Positions 1 through 4,968 of a stretch of 6,876 nucleotides of DNA are shown here, in pieces. Both the position numbers and the translations under genes were made by a program. The notes under the pieces were generated by a model that did no database searches, was not told the DNA's origin, and worked only from the letters and a program-made list of their open reading frames with translations. This DNA comes from Puniceicoccales bacterium (GTDB lineage Bacteria > Verrucomicrobiota > Verrucomicrobiia > Opitutales > JAIRLM01). The DNA lies in the NCBI GenBank assembly GCA_031258995.1, contig JAIRMB010000019.1, positions 1-6,876 on the forward strand, read 5' to 3'. The stretch's first letter is position 1. Each line of letters opens with the position of its first letter.

Positions 1-79
1 CAGCTGGTTTTGGCGTGTGCGACACAGCATAGACGATGTGGAGTGAAAAAATTTTGAAGATTTTAAACGGGAGAAAATC

Positions 80-736
80 ATGTGTAGTGTGATGTTGAGA
101 GGTAGTAGTCAGGGTGGCCGTGGAGCCGGTGCTGCCGACCGTGGGCAGATTCCTCCGGGAATGGATAGGCGTACGGCCGAGGTGGACGCTGCGTTGCACC
201 TTTTTTTGCTGGTCAGGCAATATGGTCACATGGGACAGCGAATCCACGATGAAGTGGTTCGGCTGCACAACGAGGAAGGACTTAGCTGTTTGGCGATTGT
301 GCCAATCATCGACGATCTGGTGATGCGGGAGTCCCCGACCGCGAAGGAGGAGTGGGAGAGGAAGGAGCGAGAACGGCAGCAGATGATATCGGATCCCGAG
401 GCGCGCGCAACGTTGCAGCCCAGAAATATGGGGGAAGAGAAGCTCTTCAAATCGTTGGACGAATTGGATGCGCTACGTGCGAGAACGGCGGCGGTGCAGG
501 CAGAAACGGATGCGATGCGCGTGAAAACGGAGGCAATACAGGCGAATACGGCGGCAATGCGCGCGGGGACGTGTGTACGGGACGCGAACTCTCCGGAAGA
601 GATCGCCCATCGGGCGCGGATTGCAGAAATTGAAAAGGCGACGGCCGAGTCGTTGGCTCGCGCTGCTGCGATTAAAAAAAAAAGCGAGGAGGATCGACGG
701 AGTCTTCTGGGCTGGCTCTTCAATCGCCGGTCTTAG
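80..736 (+). CDS. Unrecognised helical, charged protein with five heptad repeats
   Basis: Complete 218-residue protein that I cannot assign to a family. The start is well supported: GGGAG lies 6 bases before the ATG. Residues 1-25 are Gly/Arg-rich and probably disordered. Residues 30-84 are mixed hydrophobic and charged (LHLFLLVRQYGHMGQRIHDE, then CLAIVPIIDDLVM) and may form a small helical domain. From about 85 the chain is strongly charged and predicted helical. Residues 131-165 hold five consecutive 7-residue units of the form A-h-(R/Q)-x-x-T-x, with h hydrophobic. The C-terminus, about 172-218, is again helical and ends in a basic, aromatic tail (LLGWLFNRRS). There is no signal peptide or clear membrane helix. 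A rod or oligomerisation role is a guess. A run of ten A's (674-683) encodes Lys199-201 and could cause slippage. The following small gene begins about 26 bases downstream, so an operon is likely. Bases 1-79 hold no gene that I can support. Confidence 0.7.
   Translation: MCSVMLRGSSQGGRGAGAADRGQIPPGMDRRTAEVDAALHLFLLVRQYGHMGQRIHDEVVRLHNEEGLSCLAIVPIIDDLVMRESPTAKEEWERKERERQQMISDPEARATLQPRNMGEEKLFKSLDELDALRARTAAVQAETDAMRVKTEAIQANTAAMRAGTCVRDANSPEEIAHRARIAEIEKATAESLARAAAIKKKSEEDRRSLLGWLFNRRS
470..574 (+). repeat. Five tandem 21-base coding repeats (seven-residue units)
   Basis: Five in-frame 21-base units encode ALRARTA, AVQAETD, AMRVKTE, AIQANTA and AMRAGTC. Each starts with Ala plus a hydrophobic residue and has Thr, always coded ACG, at position 6. 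Position 3 alternates R, Q, R, Q, R, which suggests a 42-base higher-order unit that was duplicated. The units differ at many third positions, so the array is not a very recent expansion. With only one strong hydrophobic residue per seven, it is not a classical leucine zipper. Confidence 0.75.
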
Positions 737-762
737 ATCTTGCTAGAGGTTTTTGGGGGACC

Positions 763-927
763 GTGCGGGATGGCTTTGTGGCGGTGGGAAGGGCCATACG
801 GTCCTTTTTTCTGTGGGTCGGCTGGAAGTTGGGCTTCTGTGCGCGCGAGTGCAAGGACGGAGACGGGAATGCGGCGGGACAAGCGAAAGAAAAGTCAGAG
901 GACGGGAAAGGGTCGGTTGGGTCGTGA
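763..927 (+). CDS. Probable small membrane-peptide gene, 54 residues
   Basis: No ATG start is present. The frame opens at GTG 763 and ends at TGA 925-927. A second GTG at 778 (49 residues) has GGGA 7 bases upstream, so the start is undecided. The product has a basic hydrophobic segment (FVAVGRAIRSFFLWVGWKLG, residues 5-24), then Cys26 and Cys30, then a hydrophilic tail rich in Asp, Glu, Lys, Gly and Gln. Of the three forward frames here this one has the most protein-like composition; the other two give Arg/Gly/Cys/Trp-rich strings typical of shadow frames. Its TGA overlaps the GTG start of the next gene as GTGA, the arrangement expected for translational coupling. The function is unknown. The alternative is that this frame is reached from the upstream gene by slippage on its A10 run. 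A terminator-like hairpin lies inside it, which argues against it or suggests attenuation. Confidence 0.45.
   Translation: MRDGFVAVGRAIRSFFLWVGWKLGFCARECKDGDGNAAGQAKEKSEDGKGSVGS
789..810 (+). terminator. Terminator-like hairpin with T-tract, or attenuator
   Basis: AAGGGCC (789-795) can pair with GGTCCTT (800-806) across the loop ATAC, giving seven pairs including one G-U. It is followed by T's through 810. The site lies 53 bases after the stop of the 80-736 gene and fits a rho-independent terminator for it. However, it falls inside the putative small gene 763-927, so it could be a partial terminator, or the match could be chance. Confidence 0.35.
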
Positions 928-1397
928 GTGTGGAAAGTACGACTGCTTTGGGTCGCGCCGAACGTATTTTGCATGCCGTGTGCCGGGATTGTGGTCTTTG
1001 GCCTCTGGATCAAGGTCCTCTTGATTTCCATCTTCGGGCTCTCTGTGAGGTTTGTGACTCTACGGATGACGCAGAGGTGAAGGTTGCGGCTGCCCTTGAA
1101 TACCAGGCGGTAATCGATACTCGCATTTGTGATGCACTTGCGGAGGTCGCTCCCAGCTGCGGGCCCGGCTGTGTGGCGCTTGTAGCGCTGCTTCTATGTG
1201 GTGTTTCCAAGGCCAATGGGGAAAAGGATCTTCCGCTTGAGGACAGCATCAGGCGGCTGCTGCCATCCGTAAGTGGGGAGTTGCTAACGGACGGTTTCAA
1301 GCGGGAGAAAGACTTTTTTCGCAGCATACTGTCGCTTCTCGTGCCTGGGCATCTCATCGCTATCCCAATGGGCTTTCGGGCCGACCTGAGTGAGTAA
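924..1397 (+). CDS. Unrecognised Cys-rich protein with paired CxxC motifs
   Basis: I do not recognise this 157-residue protein. The reading frame extends upstream to 753, but residues coded before 924 look non-coding (Arg/Gly/Cys/Trp-rich), so I start at GTG 924. GTG 930 is an equally possible start, and neither has a strong Shine-Dalgarno sequence. Starting at 924 makes the gene overlap the preceding small gene as GTGA, consistent with translational coupling. Near the N-terminus there are two pairs, Cys20-x2-Cys23 and Cys41-x2-Cys44, spaced 17 residues apart, like a small zinc-binding knuckle. More Cys follow at 69, 79, 83 and 92. A short hydrophobic stretch (residues 83-94, CVALVALLLCGV) is too short to be a confident membrane helix. 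The C-terminal third is helical (SIRRLLPSVSGELLTDGF, then FFRSILSLLVPGHLIAIP). Metal binding is inference. A strong stem-loop begins 8 bases after the stop. Confidence 0.6.
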   Translation: MSVESTTALGRAERILHAVCRDCGLWPLDQGPLDFHLRALCEVCDSTDDAEVKVAAALEYQAVIDTRICDALAEVAPSCGPGCVALVALLLCGVSKANGEKDLPLEDSIRRLLPSVSGELLTDGFKREKDFFRSILSLLVPGHLIAIPMGFRADLSE

Positions 1398-1405
1398 CGG
1401 TTCCC

Positions 1406-1435
1406 GCGCGGGCCAATCGGTCTGTTGGCCTGCGC
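1406..1435. promoter_or_regulatory. Strong stem-loop just after the stop of the upstream gene
   Basis: GCGCGGGCCAA (1406-1416) pairs with TTGGCCTGCGC (1425-1435) through 11 pairs, one of them G-U, around an 8-base loop. It starts 8 bases after the TAA at 1395-1397. No T-tract follows on the + strand, so it is not a textbook intrinsic terminator. It may protect an mRNA 3' end or act as an unusual terminator. Confidence 0.5.
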
Positions 1436-1573
1436 AGTTCAGCGCGCGTGGATTTTTTGCAAATTCATTCATAGCTGGCTTGCCTGCCTCCGATGGGACC
1501 TTTCGAATTCCGCTTCGCTTCAAGCGTCGGATCGCCCTGGCCCTATGACTCCGAAGAAGTTTCAGTTTTCGCA

Positions 1574-1590
1574 CCATCGATTTTCGATGG
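1574..1590. promoter_or_regulatory. Perfect inverted repeat upstream of the hydrolase
   Basis: CCATCGA and TCGATGG form a perfect 7-base inverted repeat with a 3-base TTT spacer, ending 39 bases before the start of the hydrolase gene. It could be an operator for a dimeric regulator or a small hairpin in the 5' leader. No clear -35/-10 pair is visible around it. The rest of the gap 1398-1629 holds nothing else I can support on the + strand. Confidence 0.3.
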
Positions 1591-1629
1591 ACAGGCCGGC
1601 CCGCCCCGGCGAAAATTTGACCGGAAATT

Positions 1630-2271
1630 ATGGAATGCCATCGCTTTCTCTGTGGTCCCATCGCTAACAACGGCTACCTCGTCCTGGATCCGTCCAGTGG
1701 CGATTCCGTGCTCATCGACGGTCCAGTGGGCATTTGTGCCGCCTATGAAAAATTTTCCCAGGAGCGGCCCAATCGGCCCGTTGCCCTGCTGCTGACCCAC
1801 GGCCATTGGGATCATGTGGCGGAAGCGGCACAGTTCCAAAAAAAATTTTCCGTTCCCGTCTACGCCCACGGCGGCGATCTGCTCCTACTGCAAAATCCGG
1901 CGGCGATGAGCTCTTTTTCCGTTCCTGGTCTCGAAATTTCGCCCTGTGAGCCGGATTTCCTCCTGACCGACGGCCAACGGCTGGCGCTGGCCGGCGGGGA
2001 ATGGATCGTCCGTGCCATTGCCGGCCACACGCCGGGCGGCGTGGCCTATCATCTACCGGCAGAGGGATGGCTTTTCAGCGGCGATTCGCTTTTCCGACAT
2101 GCGGTGGGACGCAGCGATCTGCCGGGCGGCGATGGCCTGCGCCTTGTTGCGGAATTGCGCTCTCGCATTCTCACATTACCTCCCACTACGCGCGTCCTAC
2201 CGGGCCATGGCGCAGAAACGACCGTGCAAGAAGAGATTCTTCATAACCCATTTTTAAAAGAATCTCCATAG
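1630..2271 (+). CDS. Metallo-beta-lactamase-fold hydrolase, glyoxalase II-like
   Basis: Complete 213-residue cytosolic enzyme of the metallo-beta-lactamase fold, close in layout to short glyoxalase II-like proteins (YcbL type). The two-metal site is intact: THGHWDH with His57, His59, Asp61 and His62; His133 in GHTPGG; Asp152 in FSGDSLF; and His193 in LPGHG. The GRSDLPGGD segment (160-168) after the bridging Asp is typical of this subgroup. Family members hydrolyse thioesters such as S-lactoylglutathione or related acyl thiols; the true substrate cannot be read from sequence. The long C-terminal substrate domain of classical glyoxalase II is absent, as expected for the short form. The ATG at 1630 is supported because residues 5-20 align with the usual first strand (RFLCGPIANNGYLVLD). 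The SD is weak: GGA 5 bases upstream. No signal peptide is seen. Confidence 0.9.
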   Translation: MECHRFLCGPIANNGYLVLDPSSGDSVLIDGPVGICAAYEKFSQERPNRPVALLLTHGHWDHVAEAAQFQKKFSVPVYAHGGDLLLLQNPAAMSSFSVPGLEISPCEPDFLLTDGQRLALAGGEWIVRAIAGHTPGGVAYHLPAEGWLFSGDSLFRHAVGRSDLPGGDGLRLVAELRSRILTLPPTTRVLPGHGAETTVQEEILHNPFLKESP

Positions 2272-2289
2272 GCTTTTACTATATTTATA
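2253..2289 (+). promoter_or_regulatory. Candidate promoter in an AT-rich patch
   Basis: An AT-rich island spans the end of the hydrolase gene and the gap to the next gene. A possible sigma70-type pair is TTTAAA (2253-2258) and TACTAT (2277-2282), spaced by 18 bases. A better -10 alone, TATATT (2280-2285), lacks a properly placed -35. It would drive the small membrane protein starting at 2344. The patch stands out against the GC-rich surroundings, but the match is modest. Confidence 0.35.
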
Positions 2290-2343
2290 GGACCTACTGT
2301 TTTTTTACTTGCATTCCGTCGTGGGGTTCGCCATGGAGACTCC

Positions 2344-2673
2344 ATGGGCACAGCAAATCCGGCCGTGGGCGATTCTAATGCTATCGCCCTAGTGGACCCG
2401 CGAGGTCCGATTTTGAAGGGCATTTTAATCACAGCTACGGTTTTAGTCTTCGCGGCTTTTACCGGCACGTTCGCCATGTGGCTCGCCCTGAAGGTATTCG
2501 GCGCGACGCTCGGAGCCGCGACGGCTCTCGTGACCGTCGTAATGTCCTGGGTGGTGCCGGCCATACTCCTCGTCGGCTGCGTCATAGGTGCCATCTGGCT
2601 CTTCTGGTACTGGCGTTTGGAGCCGCAGAAGGGGGAAAGTGGGGCGGCGACCGGCGGGGCAGCCAAAGCCTAG
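2344..2673 (+). CDS. Small integral membrane protein of unknown function
   Basis: Complete 109-residue protein. GGAG lies 5 bases before the ATG, a good ribosome binding site. Residues 1-23 are polar. Residues about 24-49 form one membrane helix (ILITATVLVFAAFTGTFAMW). Residues 54-90 are hydrophobic for about 37 residues and could form two helices broken at Pro72, or one long helix. They end in an aromatic belt (IWLFWYWR) and a short Gly/Ala/Lys tail. There is no catalytic motif, and I do not recognise the family. The antisense frame over this gene is also open but is a low-complexity Ala/Thr/Pro shadow. The stop TAG shares the palindrome CTAG (2670-2673) with the stop of the convergent methyltransferase, so there is no room for a separate terminator. 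Confidence 0.75.
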   Translation: MGTANPAVGDSNAIALVDPRGPILKGILITATVLVFAAFTGTFAMWLALKVFGATLGAATALVTVVMSWVVPAILLVGCVIGAIWLFWYWRLEPQKGESGAATGGAAKA

Positions 2674-3440
2674 TTTTTTCGCCGCCGCAGCGCCTCATAG
2701 AGGAGAAGTGCAGCGGCGACGGAGACGTTAAGAGAGTCGGACGTGTCGCCCCCCATAGGGATGTGGACGGTGAGGTCGGCGTCCCGGAGCCAGCGGGCCG
2801 TGAGTCCGTTGTGCTCATTGCCTACGACGATAGCAAGCGGTCCACCTGGCAGAGAGTCCCAGTAGCAGCGCTCGGCCGATGGGGTAGCGGCGACAATTCG
2901 TACGCCGTTTTGTCTCAGAAAACGGATTGCCTCCTCGGCCGCACAGATGGCCATCGGAACCGCAAAGATGGCGCCTTGGGAAGCGCGGACCACATTGGGA
3001 TTCCAAATGTCAGTAAGTGGGTCTGTTAGAAGTAATAGTTTACAACCGGCGGCCTCTACGCTGCGGAGAAGTGCGCCCAAATTTCCTGGTTTTTCTAGGG
3101 ATTCCGCCACCAAAATTAGAGCGTCCGGTGGAAGAGATTGCGGAAGAATACAGTGCGGGATTGGCGCCGTGGCGAGGATACCGTCCGGATTTTCGCGGGC
3201 AGAGACCTTGCTAAAAAGACCGTCCGGCAAAAGAAAGGCGCTGCGGCAGGGAAGTAGCCCCTCTGCGAAGGCCGCCGCGGTCCCGTAGAGCTCCAGCAGC
3301 TCCCATCCATTCGCCACGGCCCGGCCGCATTCGCGGCGCCCCTCGATGAGGAACTGCCCGAGCCGGCGCCGTTCTCGCGCCCGGCGGAGTCGTGTCAATC
3401 GGCCTATGCGTGGATTTTTCCCACTTTCGATGCGCTCCAT
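2670..3440 (-). CDS. SpoU/TrmH-family RNA 2'-O-methyltransferase
   Basis: Complete 256-residue member of the SPOUT superfamily, which transfers a methyl group from S-adenosylmethionine to a ribose 2'-OH in rRNA or tRNA. All three conserved motifs are present: motif 1, ESLEKPGNLGALLRSVEAAG (residues 113-132), with Asn120 and catalytic-type Arg126; motif 2, IVVGNEHNGL (204-213), with Glu209; and motif 3, IPMGGDTSDSLNVSVAAALL (227-246), with the SLNVS core that helps form the knotted SAM site. NPNVVRASQGAIFAVP (147-162) is also typical. The N-terminal part (about 15-95) matches the substrate-binding domain seen in RlmB and TsnR-like enzymes (FLIEGRRE, 30-37). Whether it modifies 23S rRNA or tRNA cannot be decided. 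I chose ATG 3440 because the family pattern begins there (MERIESGKNPRIGRL); the frame is open back to 3659, but that would overlap cysS head to head. The SD is weak (GGTGGG). Confidence 0.9.
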   Translation of the reverse strand: MERIESGKNPRIGRLTRLRRARERRRLGQFLIEGRRECGRAVANGWELLELYGTAAAFAEGLLPCRSAFLLPDGLFSKVSARENPDGILATAPIPHCILPQSLPPDALILVAESLEKPGNLGALLRSVEAAGCKLLLLTDPLTDIWNPNVVRASQGAIFAVPMAICAAEEAIRFLRQNGVRIVAATPSAERCYWDSLPGGPLAIVVGNEHNGLTARWLRDADLTVHIPMGGDTSDSLNVSVAAALLLYEALRRRKN

Positions 3441-3579
3441 GGCCCACCCATGGGGATCACCGATCGGAAGAAAGTCAAGGGTCCCGCCCACCGTTTTCCT
3501 GTAAAAACGCCACGGGCATATTTTTGCGAAAGTTCCCATTGGCCTTGCTCGGCTGCGGTCGGCCGCTAGATGGATGGTC

Positions 3580-4968
3580 ATGGCGGAGGAGTTGCGACTA
3601 TATGACACGATGGAGCGGACGGTCGGTCCCGTTAGCCGATCCGATAAAAAGTTCGGCATATATTGTTGCGGACCAACCGTTTATAATTACGCCCACATAG
3701 GAAATTTCCGCACGTTTCTAGCCGTCGATCTGCTGGTGCGGGCATTGGAGCTGGCCGGCTACGATCCCCTTTTCGTACGAAATCTCACGGACATCGACGA
3801 CAAAACTATCGCCGGATCTCAGGCCGCCGGAGAAAGTTTAGGCGCCTTCACCGCCCGCTGGACAAATATTTTTCGCAGCGATTGCAAAAAATTGGGCCTG
3901 CGAAAGCCGGACGTGGAACCGCGGGCGACGGACCACATCAAAGAACAGCTCGAACTCATAGGAAAGCTCATGGCGCAAGGGATGGCCTACGGGCGGAATG
4001 GCTCCGTCTACTTCCGCATAGGAGCCTGGCCCGCCTACGGCCGCCTCTCCCGATTATCCGAGCGAGAGCTACGCGCAGGGGACGGCGAAGAGAGCGAAAA
4101 AGAGAATACCGGTGACTTCGTACTCTGGAAAGCGACAAAGGAGAGCGATGGTTCCGTATCCTATGCGAGTCCCTGGGGCCCTGGTAGGCCCGGCTGGCAC
4201 ATCGAGTGCAGCGCCATGGCCCTCCGCTACTTGGGCACGAATTTTGCCATCCACTGTGGCGGCGTGGACCTCTGTTTTCCGCACCACGAAAACGAAATCG
4301 CACAGACGGAGGCGGCCACCGGAGAAACTATGGCCCAACGCTGGTTCCACGTGGCGCACCTGTCCGTCGGTGGCGAAAAAATGTCAAAAAGTCTCGGTAA
4401 TCTTTACACATTGAATGATATAGAAAGAATGCCGTTTTCGCCGGCGGACCTCCGCTATGCCCTACTGTCTGGCCACTATCGGCAGCCGCTGAGCTTCACC
4501 GTGGATTCGCTCCGTTCGGCGGCCGTTGCACTGGGGCGAATTCGGGAATACGTCAGGGCTCTGCTGGGCCGTGCCGGCAAAATGCCGCCCATGGCAGAAA
4601 AATTCGAAATTCTTGCGGCATTCTGGGAGGCTCTTCTGGACGATCTAAATGCACCTAAAGCGCTGGGAGAAATTTTCTTGCACATAAAACGGTCCAAAAT
4701 TGATGCCATGGGTCCCGCCGCGGCCGGTCGCGAATTGGCCGAGTGGCGGCGGCTCTACTATGCCTTCGGCTTGCCCTGGTCGGACCCTAAAAATGAGGAA
4801 ATCACTCCCACTGAAGAAATTCTGGCTCTCGCGCAGAAACGGCAGAGTGCGCGGACGGAAAAAAATTTCGTCCAGTCGGATCAGCTTCGGGACGAACTCG
4901 CCGCCCGCGGCTGGCGGGTGGAGGACGGCGCGGACGGCTACCGGCTCCACCCCATCGAAAGACCCTAG
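3580..4968 (+). CDS. cysS: Cysteinyl-tRNA synthetase
   Basis: Complete class I aminoacyl-tRNA synthetase of 462 residues (E. coli CysRS is 461). It charges tRNA-Cys with cysteine using ATP in the cytosol. Visible features: YCCGPTVYNYAHIGN (residues 28-42), with the HIGH-motif variant HIGN at 39-42 and zinc ligand Cys30; WHIECS with zinc ligand Cys210; FPHHENE with His235 and Glu239 completing the zinc site that selects cysteine; and GEKMSKSLGN with KMSKS at 267-271. A C-terminal helical and anticodon-binding region follows (DALIA-type plus tail, about 320-462), ending in the usual RDELAARGWRVEDG segment. ATG 3580 is preferred because GGA lies 5 bases upstream; ATG 3574 in the same frame would add two residues (MV). 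The 133-139 base gap to the divergent methyltransferase shows only a weak promoter-like pair (TTTCCT 3494-3499, CATATT 3517-3522). The stop overlaps that of the convergent oligopeptide-binding gene in CTAG (4965-4968). Confidence 0.97.
   Translation: MAEELRLYDTMERTVGPVSRSDKKFGIYCCGPTVYNYAHIGNFRTFLAVDLLVRALELAGYDPLFVRNLTDIDDKTIAGSQAAGESLGAFTARWTNIFRSDCKKLGLRKPDVEPRATDHIKEQLELIGKLMAQGMAYGRNGSVYFRIGAWPAYGRLSRLSERELRAGDGEESEKENTGDFVLWKATKESDGSVSYASPWGPGRPGWHIECSAMALRYLGTNFAIHCGGVDLCFPHHENEIAQTEAATGETMAQRWFHVAHLSVGGEKMSKSLGNLYTLNDIERMPFSPADLRYALLSGHYRQPLSFTVDSLRSAAVALGRIREYVRALLGRAGKMPPMAEKFEILAAFWEALLDDLNAPKALGEIFLHIKRSKIDAMGPAAAGRELAEWRRLYYAFGLPWSDPKNEEITPTEEILALAQKRQSARTEKNFVQSDQLRDELAARGWRVEDGADGYRLHPIERP

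Noticed and set aside
470..574. CRISPR-like array
   Set aside because: The repeats are contiguous, in-frame 21-base coding units without spacers.
226..723. 165-residue minus-strand open frame opposite the heptad-repeat gene
   Set aside because: A Ser/Ala/Arg-rich mirror of the real gene; the + strand frame has a strong SD and clean periodic repeats.
753..923. N-terminal extension of the Cys-rich gene
   Set aside because: The residues coded are Gly/Arg/Trp/Cys-rich with no SD before the ATG at 753, and the same bases look better coded in another frame.
1284..1577. Minus-strand open frame in the 1398-1629 gap giving a basic product beginning MVRKLKLLRS
   Set aside because: The composition is fairly protein-like, but it has no SD before the ATG and runs 114 bases antisense into the Cys-rich gene. 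I judge it a shadow, though a homology search would be worthwhile.
2241..2666. 141-residue minus-strand open frame
   Set aside because: It lies opposite the small membrane protein and is rich in Ala, Thr, Pro and Met, as expected for the antisense of hydrophobic codons. The + strand gene has a good SD and membrane-helix pattern.
3441..3659. Longer methyltransferase start at 3659 or 3539
   Set aside because: The 3659 start would overlap the start of cysS head to head, and residues upstream of ATG 3440 do not resemble the family N-terminus.
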